From Corynebacterium kroppenstedtii (lineage in GTDB: Bacteria > Actinomycetota > Actinomycetes > Mycobacteriales > Mycobacteriaceae): DNA of 45,135 nucleotides. Under the pieces are notes generated by a model, which saw nothing but the letters and a program-made list of their open reading frames with translations, did no database searches and was not told the origin of the DNA. Shown here piece after piece: positions 18,311 through 25,717 of the stretch. Position 1 is the stretch's first letter, and every line of letters begins with the position of its first letter. The stretch is from positions 1-45,135 of the forward strand of contig NZ_QFRA01000012.1 in assembly GCF_003243515.1 (NCBI RefSeq). The letters are read 5' to 3'. The translations under genes and the position numbers were made by a program.

Positions 18311-19359
18311 GACACGTTATGTCCCCAGCGGTCAGTAGACTGACGAGCATGGCACCATCACGGAGGTCACGCACCGCATTCGACCCTGCAGAAGGATCCG
18401 GTGCGCCCGCACCCGTCCACATCATCGTCGGAACCGAAGATTTCCTCGCCGACCGTCACCGCCATGCCATCGTCAAACGCGTGCGTGAGAACTCGCCCAC
18501 CGGCGATGAACTCACCGTCACCACAGTCCGCGCAGGAGATATCACAGGCCCCGAGCTCACCGAGCTACTGAGCCCCAGCCTCTTCGGCGAAGACCGCGTC
18601 GTCGTCATTACAAACATGAATGATGCAGGTAAAGAGCCGGCATCGCTCGTGCTTGCTGCTGCGAAAGACCCCGCGCCGGGCATCACCGTGATCATTCAGC
18701 ATTCGGGTGAGGGGCGGACGAAGGCCATGGTGTCCAAGCTCCTCAAGCTTGGTGAAGAACACCGGGCTGATGCCATTCCGGTCCGTGAACTGCCCACTTT
18801 TGTGCAGTCAGAATTCCACCGATTCCGCGTACGGGTGAGCCCGGACGTTGTCTCCGCCCTCATCGAGAGCGTCGGTTCGAATGTGCGCGAATTAGCTTCG
18901 GCCGTGAGCCAGCTGGTCGCCGATAACGACGGGAACGTCGACCTCGAGGCCGTGCGACGGTACTACACCGGTACCGCGGAAGTCAGCAGTTTTTCCATTG
19001 CCGACGACGTTATCGCCGGCAACGTGGACCAGTCGGTAGCAAAAGTGCGTCGGGCGCTTCAGTTGGGAGTGGCTCATATGGCGATATCGACGGCGGTGTG
19101 CCGGGGGATCAGCGAGGTCGCCCGGCTCAGTGGTCACCGGCGTGTTGATCCCTATCGTGATGCGTCGCGGTTGGGAATGCCACCGTGGAAACTGAAACGG
19201 ACGGCGCCGATAGCTCAGAGATGGTCGCAGGCTGCAATCGCCGAGGCCGTGCAGGTTGCTGCGCAGATGGAAGCGGGGATTAAAGGTGCCGCGGGTGACC
19301 AAGACAGTGCTGTTGAGCTAGGTGTGCGACGCCTGGCGGAGCTTGCGCGGATGAGATGA
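18307..19359 (+). CDS. holA: DNA polymerase III subunit delta
   Basis: Clamp-loader subunit that opens the sliding clamp. 350 residues from ATG 18307, chosen because GGAGG (18294-18298) is eight bases upstream and the ATG overlaps the ancestral comEC stop as ATGA. Landmarks: HIIVGTEDFLADRHRHAIV near residue 30, SLFGEDRVVVITNM, ITVIIQHSGEGRTK, then the three-helix C-terminal collar (GSNVRELASAVSQLV, SFSIADDVIAGNVDQSVAKVRRAL, PPWKLKRTAPIAQRWS). Upstream in-frame ATGs back to 18043 would lie inside comEC and are rejected. holA is intact although its operon partner comEC is not. Confidence 0.93.
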   Translation: MRHVMSPAVSRLTSMAPSRRSRTAFDPAEGSGAPAPVHIIVGTEDFLADRHRHAIVKRVRENSPTGDELTVTTVRAGDITGPELTELLSPSLFGEDRVVVITNMNDAGKEPASLVLAAAKDPAPGITVIIQHSGEGRTKAMVSKLLKLGEEHRADAIPVRELPTFVQSEFHRFRVRVSPDVVSALIESVGSNVRELASAVSQLVADNDGNVDLEAVRRYYTGTAEVSSFSIADDVIAGNVDQSVAKVRRALQLGVAHMAISTAVCRGISEVARLSGHRRVDPYRDASRLGMPPWKLKRTAPIAQRWSQAAIAEAVQVAAQMEAGIKGAAGDQDSAVELGVRRLAELARMR

Positions 19360-19373
19360 CCGTGGGCGCAATG

Positions 19374-19400
19374 AAAAACCCCGCTCCAGGCGGAGCGGGG
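19374..19400 (-). terminator. Terminator of rpsT (may also serve holA)
   Basis: CCCCGCTCC (19379-19387) and GGAGCGGGG (19392-19400) form a perfect 9-bp stem with loop AGGC. On the minus strand it is followed by TTTTT (AAAAA at 19374-19378), so it ends rpsT transcription. On the plus strand, 20 bases after holA, the stem could also help stop readthrough, though without a T-run. Confidence 0.85.
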
Positions 19401-19487
19401 AACACCCTGGTCAGCGGGCCTAAAGACGGGTGACCAACAGATCACACGGTCTTGCCGCCCACACGAACCAGCGGACTTGTAGGAAAA

Positions 19488-19751
19488 TTAGTCCATCGAG
19501 TTGAACAACTTAGCCATTGCAGACTTCTTGTTCGCAGCGTTGTTGCGGTGAAGAGTGCCCTTAGTGACGGCTTTGTCGTACTCGCGGGACGCCAGGCGAA
19601 GCTGAGCCTCGGCATCAGCCTTGTCACCAGCAGCGACGAGCTCACGGAACTTGCGGTTCTCGGTGTGCAAGCGTGAACGGATGGCCTTGTTGCGCTGACG
19701 AGCCTTTTCGTTTGTCTTGATGCGCTTCTTCTTGGACTTAATGTTTGCCAC
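19488..19751 (-). CDS. rpsT: 30S ribosomal protein S20
   Basis: Small-subunit protein binding 16S rRNA helices. From GTG 19751 the product has 87 residues, the family length, and begins (M)ANIKSKKKRIKTNEKARQRNKAIRS; AAAGAGGT (complement of 19758-19765) is the ribosome site. An open frame continues upstream to 19811 but has no S20 similarity. It is convergent with holA, the usual actinobacterial arrangement. Confidence 0.97.
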   Translation of the reverse strand: MANIKSKKKRIKTNEKARQRNKAIRSRLHTENRKFRELVAAGDKADAEAQLRLASREYDKAVTKGTLHRNNAANKKSAMAKLFNSMD

Positions 19752-20060
19752 GGGAATTACCTCTTTCTCTACGCTTGTCATGCACTGGGTGCGCACGACG
19801 CGATCTACCACAACTCTTCATGTCATTTCTCATGTGAAAAGCATGTGGAGGGCGGTACAAGGGCATCGGCCCGTGAAATCAGCCCGTGAATGAGCGACCT
19901 TCAAGAACAAACCCAAGGTCCTGCTTGTTCTGGCTCATCGTCCACAAGCGTGGTAGAACTCCAGGACACTTTACAGTGCTTCAAGAATTGCGTCCAATAT
20001 CAGCGCTGCCAATCCAAGCTAAACCCGGCTAACGGCGACTGGCGCCTACGCAGCCCACCA
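19752..20060. other. Gap between rpsT and the PemK-like gene
   Basis: Holds the upstream region of rpsT. No tRNA or convincing small gene seen. A 7-bp inverted repeat, AGAACAA (19904-19910) and TTGTTCT (19925-19931), with a 14-base spacer lies downstream of the PemK-like gene and could be a weak terminator. A 9-base direct repeat GCCCGTGAA occurs at about 19869 and 19882. Confidence 0.3.
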
Positions 20061-20762
20061 TTAACGCCAGTTGTAGTCCGTCCGCAGCCGGCTGGCGATA
20101 CGTTCAAACCGCCGCCGCGGCAACACCGTCCCTTTCCGACGAATCATGTGATCAGGAACCTCAATGATCTTGTCCAACCGAACCCATGCGGGTCGGCCCT
20201 GCATATCCCAGCCTCCGGCGCCGATCTCCAGCCAGTTGTTATCCGTCGAGTGCTCGTCGTTCGTCGAAATGAGAAGCCCGCGAATGTATCGCTCGTGGTG
20301 GCCAAGAATAACGATTGCTCGTTCCCGACCATCCGATTGCTTGTTCGGGGAATGAACCCACACCACCTCGCCAGGATCGGCCTGCCCATCCATATCGGGC
20401 GCGTAAATCAGGGTAGAGGCGCAGGCATCAGTGGGCCGTGCGAGAACCGGCTCATCCTCGTTGTTAAACGTCGAAACGCTGGAGTCCGTCATACCCAACC
20501 CCTGCTGTAGTGAAGCAAGGCCTTGGTCCAGGGCACCTTCGTGGTGGAATGCCCGCGAGAATGACGTCGGCACGCGACGAGATCGGCGTGAAGAGTGCGA
20601 CCGTCCGGCCGCGTCAGGGAGTTCGAAGTCGTCGTCACTCGTTGTTGCCCGCCTGTGGGCAAGAAAGCCGGTGATGTGACGGATCAGGGAAGACCGCTGC
20701 GTGTGGCGTTCGGGCTCAGAGTCGTATGAAAATGGGCCCGAATTTCCTCGCGGTACGAACAT
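20061..20762 (-). CDS. PemK/MazF-like protein
   Basis: 233 residues. The C-terminal 120 residues resemble the PemK/MazF fold: DPGEVVWVH, GRERAIVILGHHERYIRGLLIS, WLEIGAGGWDMQGRPAWVRLDKIIEVPDHMIRRKGTVLPRRRFERIASRL. Classical members are mRNA-cutting toxins, but this actinobacterial branch beside lepA (as Rv2405 in mycobacteria, from memory) has no antitoxin gene next to it, and none is seen here. The first 110 residues are polar and low-complexity. TATTGT lies six bases before the ATG and TTGCAC 17 bases further upstream, with no ribosome site, so the mRNA may be leaderless. It is divergent from lepA across 91 bases. Toxicity is not implied. Confidence 0.75.
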   Translation of the reverse strand: MFVPRGNSGPFSYDSEPERHTQRSSLIRHITGFLAHRRATTSDDDFELPDAAGRSHSSRRSRRVPTSFSRAFHHEGALDQGLASLQQGLGMTDSSVSTFNNEDEPVLARPTDACASTLIYAPDMDGQADPGEVVWVHSPNKQSDGRERAIVILGHHERYIRGLLISTNDEHSTDNNWLEIGAGGWDMQGRPAWVRLDKIIEVPDHMIRRKGTVLPRRRFERIASRLRTDYNWR

Positions 20763-20853
20763 GTCCCCACAATAATTCGGTGTGAAAAGTGGTGCAATCC
20801 AACGTCTAGTACTGTGATCACCGAGTACTGACGGAGAGGATCACAGCTCTTTT

Positions 20854-22701
20854 ATGGCCACCAACTACGCGGAAACAACGTTCACCGACCCGGCGCGTAT
20901 CCGGAACTTCTGCATCATCGCACACATCGACCACGGGAAATCGACCTTGGCGGATCGAATTCTGCAGCTCACCGGGGTGGTCGGTGATCGTGACATGCGC
21001 GACCAGTATCTGGACAATATGGATATTGAGCGCGAACGGGGCATCACCATTAAGGCCCAGAACGTGCGCCTGCCGTGGGTCCCTAAAACCGGGGATCATG
21101 CGGGTGAGCAGATTGTGCTCCATCTCATCGACACCCCCGGTCACGTCGACTTCACTTATGAAGTCTCGCGTGCGCTCGAGGCATGTGAGGGGGCAATCCT
21201 TCTTGTCGACGCTGCTCAGGGCATTGAGGCGCAGACTCTCGCGAATCTGTATCTGGCGATGGAGAATGACCTGGAAATTATTCCGGTCTTGAACAAAATT
21301 GATCTTCCCGCGGCGGATCCCGATAAGTTTGCCGACGAACTGGCGCTGATCATTGGGTGTGAACCGGAAGAAGTCTTGCGCGTCTCGGCGAAAACCGGCG
21401 ACGGCGTCCCAGAGCTGTTAGCCAAGTTGTGTGATGTTGTTCCTGCGCCGACGGGAGATGCGGATGCACCTGCCCGCGCGCTCATTTTCGATTCGGTGTA
21501 TGACACCTATCGCGGCGTCGTGACCTATGTCCGTGTGATGGACGGTCGGCTGAAGGCCCGCGAGAAGATTCAGATGATGTCGACGGGGGCCACGCACGAG
21601 ACACTGGAGATCGGCGTTGTTTCCCCGCAACCGAAGAAAACCGACGGCTTGGGTGTCGGCGAAGTGGGGTACCTCATCACCGGCGTGAAGGACGTGCGCC
21701 AGTCGAAGGTGGGCGACACCGTGACCGTCGTCAATGACCCTGCCACGGAACCGTTGAAGGGCTATGAAGAGCCGAAACCGATGGTGTATTCGGGGTTGTT
21801 CCCGATTTCGGCGGACCAGTACCCGGATTTGCGCGACGCCTTGGAAAAATTGCAGCTCAACGACGCCGCGCTGACCTATGAGCCGGAGTCGTCCGTGGCG
21901 CTGGGGTTTGGATTCCGGTGTGGCTTCTTGGGTTTGCTCCACATGGAAATTACCCGTGCTCGGCTGGAACGCGAGTTCAATTTGGACTTGATTTCGACGG
22001 CGCCGTCGGTGGTGTACCGCGTGGTGACCGAGGCAGGCGAAGAGATCAAGGTGCGTAATCCTTCGGATTGGCCTGATGGAAAGCCACGGGAGATTTACGA
22101 ACCCATCGTGAAGATGACGGTGATCGTTCCGGCGGAGTTCTTGGGTCCGACGATGGAGCTGTGCCAGTCCAAGCGTGGCCAGATGGGTGGCATGGATTAT
22201 CTGTCAGAGGACCGCGTGGAGCTGCGGTACATCATGCCGCTGGGAGAGATCATCTTCGACTTCTTCGACATGCTGAAGTCCCGCACGAAGGGCTATGCGT
22301 CCTTGAACTATGAGGATGCTGGCGAGCAGATTGCTGACCTCGTGAAAGTCGACATTCTTTTGCAGGGCGATCCGGTGGATGCGTTCTCTGCCATCGTGCA
22401 CCGGGACAATGCGCAGTGGTATGGCAACAAGATGACGACGAAGCTCAAGGAGCTTATTCCTCGTCAGCAATTTGAGGTGCCGATTCAGGCTGCGATCGGG
22501 TCGAAGATCATTGCGCGCGAGAATGTCCGTGCTGTCCGCAAGGACGTGTTGGCCAAGTGCTACGGCGGCGACATTTCGCGTAAGCGGAAACTCCTGGAGA
22601 AGCAGAAGGCCGGTAAAAAGCGCATGAAGAGTATCGGTTCTGTGTCGGTTCCTCAGGAAGCGTTCGTTGCGGCCTTGTCGACGGACGCGGGAAAGAAGTA
22701 G
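20854..22701 (+). CDS. lepA: Elongation factor 4 (LepA)
   Basis: Ribosome-associated GTPase that acts on stalled or back-translocating ribosomes. 615 residues, full length. G1 is AHIDHGKST at residues 23-31; also RERGITIKAQ (switch), DTPGHVDF, NKIDLPAAD and SAKTGDGV. The LepA-specific C-terminal domain is present (KCYGGDISRKRKLLEKQKAGKKRMK, then VPQEAFVAAL), which distinguishes it from EF-G. GGAGAGGA at 20833-20840 is 13 bases before the ATG, rather far. It ends 22 bases from the convergent HNH gene. Confidence 0.97.
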   Translation: MATNYAETTFTDPARIRNFCIIAHIDHGKSTLADRILQLTGVVGDRDMRDQYLDNMDIERERGITIKAQNVRLPWVPKTGDHAGEQIVLHLIDTPGHVDFTYEVSRALEACEGAILLVDAAQGIEAQTLANLYLAMENDLEIIPVLNKIDLPAADPDKFADELALIIGCEPEEVLRVSAKTGDGVPELLAKLCDVVPAPTGDADAPARALIFDSVYDTYRGVVTYVRVMDGRLKAREKIQMMSTGATHETLEIGVVSPQPKKTDGLGVGEVGYLITGVKDVRQSKVGDTVTVVNDPATEPLKGYEEPKPMVYSGLFPISADQYPDLRDALEKLQLNDAALTYEPESSVALGFGFRCGFLGLLHMEITRARLEREFNLDLISTAPSVVYRVVTEAGEEIKVRNPSDWPDGKPREIYEPIVKMTVIVPAEFLGPTMELCQSKRGQMGGMDYLSEDRVELRYIMPLGEIIFDFFDMLKSRTKGYASLNYEDAGEQIADLVKVDILLQGDPVDAFSAIVHRDNAQWYGNKMTTKLKELIPRQQFEVPIQAAIGSKIIARENVRAVRKDVLAKCYGGDISRKRKLLEKQKAGKKRMKSIGSVSVPQEAFVAALSTDAGKK

Positions 22702-22723
22702 GTCGCGCCGGGCGGTGAGGGCG

Positions 22724-23587
22724 CTACGCGGCACACTGATTAAGCACGGCGGTGAGCGCCTCCTTCTCCTGTCGCGTGACCCGTAGATGATATTTCGACT
22801 TCACGCGAACTTGTCGGTCGGCGTACCCGCACCGGTAGGCGGTGTTCGGCGGCATCCACTCGGCGGCGTCTTTGTCGGATTTGGCGTTGTTCGTGGGGCC
22901 GTCCACGGCGAGTAAGTTGAGCGGATCGTTGGCGAGTGCAGTGCGCGCGGCATACGGCAGGGCATAGGCGCCACTGGCCCAGGCATTGGATAGCGCGACA
23001 ACGTGGTCGATTTGTACCGCCTGCGAGGTTTTCTTCCCACGATGGAAATCGATGGTGTTGCCCGTGTAGGGGTCATGTAATTCCCCGGTGAGAACGACGC
23101 ATCCCTGTGGCGGTTTCGTCGTGATGTCTGTGAGGTCCCGGTGGAGGATGTCATTGCGGGTGTCACAGCCGTCGCGGTCGACATCCGCCCATGACGGGCC
23201 GAAATTCTTGCGCCGGTACCGTTCTGCGCCACCACGGCGCGGTGATTCGGGCAGGGCGGCGAGAAGCGCGTGAATGTCGCCGGTGGGGAACGGGACATTC
23301 AAAGCTGTGAGTGCATCGGCGCTTTCTTGTTTACTCAGCTGGCCGATGTGTTCAGCACGTGGGAAACCGGGGAAAGCAGCATCTGCCGCAGGCGGTTCAT
23401 GAGAGTCGTGCTCGGAGGAACCTGCGGGCGACCAGCCGCCATCCTTGCTTTGTGTAGCGACATCTCCGCAGCCTGTAAGGGACATAATAAGTCCGAGGCT
23501 GAGAACAATGCTTATCAGTACTGAGAACGAATAGTGGGAAAATAACGGCCCATGATGGTTGGAACACCGTGCTCGCGTCGTTCGCAT
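22724..23587 (-). CDS. HNH nuclease-family lipoprotein (DUF1524-like), probably LexA-controlled
   Basis: Predicted exported lipoprotein, 287 residues from ATG 23587. The signal peptide ends in a lipobox, SLTGC with C40. The mature part carries the DUF1524/HNH pattern: YTGNTIDFHRG, VQIDHVVALSNAWASGA, ANDPLNLLAVDGPTNNAKSDKDAAEW, and the YRCGYADRQVRVKSKYHLRVT tail. Such proteins are putative secreted or surface nucleases. ATGs at 23605, 23599 and 23596 are also in frame; 23587 is preferred because TATGAT (complement of 23595-23600) lies seven bases upstream, as in leaderless mRNAs, and there is no ribosome site. A near-consensus LexA box sits at 23612-23625 in the -35 region, pointing to DNA-damage induction. 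Substrate and role are unproven. Confidence 0.82.
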   Translation of the reverse strand: MRTTRARCSNHHGPLFSHYSFSVLISIVLSLGLIMSLTGCGDVATQSKDGGWSPAGSSEHDSHEPPAADAAFPGFPRAEHIGQLSKQESADALTALNVPFPTGDIHALLAALPESPRRGGAERYRRKNFGPSWADVDRDGCDTRNDILHRDLTDITTKPPQGCVVLTGELHDPYTGNTIDFHRGKKTSQAVQIDHVVALSNAWASGAYALPYAARTALANDPLNLLAVDGPTNNAKSDKDAAEWMPPNTAYRCGYADRQVRVKSKYHLRVTRQEKEALTAVLNQCAA

Positions 23588-23897
23588 GAGAGACATCATA
23601 CACATAAAATTCGAACTCGAGTTCGGATAAGGGTGGCAGGCGAAGATTTAAGGGTGATAGGGAAAATTGCGGATGGCATGTCGTCCAGGACCGTTACGCA
23701 CAGTGACTGTGCTTGTTCCGATGGCCTTGTTCTTCCGATATTGTGGAACGAAACGGGGGTGTTCTCTTTCGGTGTTGTCACGTATTCTCAGTGATATGAA
23801 TGCTACCCACGGTCGACGTTGCCAATCCGACTTCACGGGCACCCCCGAGTTGTCCTTTTCTCGTGGCTTTTTTGAGCGTGCCTGGTGTCGAGGAATC
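23588..23897. other. Divergent promoter region of two lipoprotein genes
   Basis: About 310 bases between the HNH lipoprotein and the DUF6636-like lipoprotein. Besides the LexA box it contains the 15-base palindrome GCACAGTGACTGTGC (23698-23712), a possible operator. Frames extending the plus-strand gene upstream to 23667 are open but carry no signal-peptide logic. Confidence 0.4.
23611..23626 (-). promoter_or_regulatory. LexA (SOS) box at the HNH lipoprotein promoter
   Basis: CGAACTCGAGTTCG (23612-23625) is a perfect palindrome fitting CGAAC-N4-GTTCG; with its flanks it matches the mycobacterial LexA consensus TCGAAC-N4-GTTCGA at all but the last base. It covers the expected -35 region of a promoter whose -10 would be TATGAT (23600-23595 on the minus strand), ideal for repression. 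Confidence 0.65.
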
Positions 23898-24605
23898 ATG
23901 CATCCCAGACGACGTGGCGTGGGGATTGCGGTGGCCGTCGGACTTATAGTCGGCGGTGGTTTAGCTGGGTGTAGTAGCAGCGATGATAGTGCGAATTCCG
24001 CCCATGATCACACATCGGTAGCGTCAGTGACTCAGTCGGAGGCCCATCCCATCACGAACGCGCGAGCATCGCAGTCAGCGACTGGGGCACTGCAAGATAA
24101 ACCACATCCCAGCGTTGATACGATGTCGACCGGCCGTCATAGTGGCACGCAGCGGGATGCGACGAAGGGGGAGATAGCTCCTAAGAGAGGAAACGGTGCT
24201 GCAGGCGGGGCCACAACCACGACGTCACCGGATCGGGCGATATTTCAAAGCCCCAGTGGCAACATCGTGTGCCAGTTCCGCGGGATGGATGACGATGGCT
24301 GCGATGTCCATCAGCACCCCCGGTGGGGCGACGAAAATCGATGCCCATATCTGGGCGTCGAGGCCAGAAATGACACCATGATTGGCTTCCGTCGAGGCCC
24401 CGACGCGGAACCATGCCACTGGCTCTTGCAGGGAGAGTTCCCGCGGACAGGACCTGTGCTGCCGTATGACCAATCGAAAACAATTCCAGTCCAGGGGAAC
24501 TACACAACCACCTACACATGCACATCGAAGGCACGTGGAATGACGTGTACCAGCGCTGAAGGACACGGCTTTTTCGTCAACGACAAGCAATATAAAACCT
24601 GGTAA
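23898..24605 (+). CDS. DUF6636-like lipoprotein
   Basis: 235 residues from ATG 23898 (GAGGA four bases upstream); this start gives a clean signal peptide MHPRRRGVGIAVAVGLIVGG with lipobox LAGC (C25). A Ser/Thr/Ala-rich linker of about 90 residues follows, then a cysteine-containing domain: FQSPSGNIVCQF, DDGCDVHQH, ENRCPYLG, EPCHWLL, TYTCTSKARGMTCTSAEGHGFFVNDKQY. The SPSGNI...C and GMTC...GHGF patterns recall DUF6636, common in actinobacterial envelopes, with paired cysteines probably forming disulfides. Function unknown. It faces away from the HNH lipoprotein. Confidence 0.72.
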   Translation: MHPRRRGVGIAVAVGLIVGGGLAGCSSSDDSANSAHDHTSVASVTQSEAHPITNARASQSATGALQDKPHPSVDTMSTGRHSGTQRDATKGEIAPKRGNGAAGGATTTTSPDRAIFQSPSGNIVCQFRGMDDDGCDVHQHPRWGDENRCPYLGVEARNDTMIGFRRGPDAEPCHWLLQGEFPRTGPVLPYDQSKTIPVQGNYTTTYTCTSKARGMTCTSAEGHGFFVNDKQYKTW

Positions 24606-24715
24606 ACGCCTTTATACTGGTGCGGGGGACTAGTACGAGGATGGGCACCGGGTGAAGACGAGTGCCACTTTCTTTCGTGTTTTCCGACGAAAAGCTAGCG
24701 AGGTTTTTACCATGA

Positions 24716-24742
24716 GGGAAACCACCCGTAAGGGAAACCACC
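24716..24742. repeat. Short direct repeat upstream of the dehydrogenase gene
   Basis: GGGAAACCACC occurs at 24716-24726 and 24732-24742 (16-base period). It lies 50-80 bases before the start, where a regulator could bind side by side, but it may be a chance duplication. Confidence 0.35.
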
Positions 24743-24793
24743 AATGAAACGCTGACCACAGTGGCTAAGAGCAAAAGAGGGGACAACATACTC

Positions 24794-25717
24794 ATGGCAG
24801 ATCAGAAGCACGACGATAAGTCATCGGACTCGGTCGACATTTCGGCGCTGCGCGTAGGTGTCGTCGGTGCTGGTCAGATGGGGTCAGGCATTATCGAGGC
24901 TGCTGCGCGGCATGGTTCTGACGTCGTAGCGTGGGAAGCTACCCAGGAGTTCGCAGACAAAGGCCTCGAGAGGATCACCAAGTCATTGGAGCGCGGTGTA
25001 TCACGAGGCAAGCTGTCCGAGGAAGACAAGGACGCCGCGCTCGGGCGAATCCGCATCACCACTGACTTGGAAGAATTTGCGGACCGCCAACTGGTCTGCG
25101 AAGCGATTGTTGAAAATCCCGAGGTCAAAGCCGATATTTTCGGGAAGCTCGACAAGATTGTCTCGGATCCCTCCGCACCCCTGTGCTCTAACACCTCGTC
25201 GCTGCCCATTCAGCAGATTGCGTCGGCAACGTCGAACCCAGGTCGCGTGATGGGGCTGCACTTCTTCAATCCTGTCCCAGTTCTTCCGTTGGTTGAGCAC
25301 GTCCGAACCTTGGATACGACAGATGCCGTAGCGGATCGGGCCGAAGAGTGGGCCAGCGAAGTGTTGAAGAAAACGGTTATCAAGGCGAAGGATCGCTCCG
25401 GGTTTATCGTCAACTTCTTGTTGGTGCCTTACCTGCTTTCTGCGATCCGCATGCTGGAAAATGGCGTGGCAACCAAGGAAGACATCGACGCTGGTATGCG
25501 CAATGGTGCAGCACACCCCATGGGGCCCATTGCGCTCTCTGACATGGTGGGGCTGGACACTGTGGCCTCGATTGCCGATGTCATGGTCGACGAATACGGC
25601 GACCCGACGTATGCTTGCCCGCCCCTGCTGCGTCGTATGGTTCAAGCCGGTCGGTTAGGAAAGAAGACCGGCCGCGGCTTTTACACGTACGACGAGAAGG
25701 GCAAACCTATTCGTTAG
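24794..25717 (+). CDS. 3-hydroxyacyl-CoA dehydrogenase (3-hydroxybutyryl-CoA dehydrogenase type)
   Basis: NAD(P)-dependent oxidation/reduction between 3-hydroxyacyl-CoA and 3-ketoacyl-CoA, as in short-chain beta-oxidation (FadB2/Hbd type). 307 residues from ATG 24794, supported by AAGAGGGGA (24774-24782); GTG 24761 is a weaker alternative. The Rossmann motif VGVVGAGQMGSGI is near residue 22-34; CEAIVENPEVKADIFGKLD, CSNTSSLPIQQIA, GLHFFNPVPVLPLVEHVR (catalytic His), and DRSGFIVNFLLVPYLLSAIRM follow, then the C-terminal dimerisation domain (HPMGPIALSDMVGLD, GRLGKKTGRGFYTY). No other beta-oxidation gene is adjacent. The 3' end overlaps the convergent membrane-protein gene by 11 bases. Confidence 0.92.
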   Translation: MADQKHDDKSSDSVDISALRVGVVGAGQMGSGIIEAAARHGSDVVAWEATQEFADKGLERITKSLERGVSRGKLSEEDKDAALGRIRITTDLEEFADRQLVCEAIVENPEVKADIFGKLDKIVSDPSAPLCSNTSSLPIQQIASATSNPGRVMGLHFFNPVPVLPLVEHVRTLDTTDAVADRAEEWASEVLKKTVIKAKDRSGFIVNFLLVPYLLSAIRMLENGVATKEDIDAGMRNGAAHPMGPIALSDMVGLDTVASIADVMVDEYGDPTYACPPLLRRMVQAGRLGKKTGRGFYTYDEKGKPIR

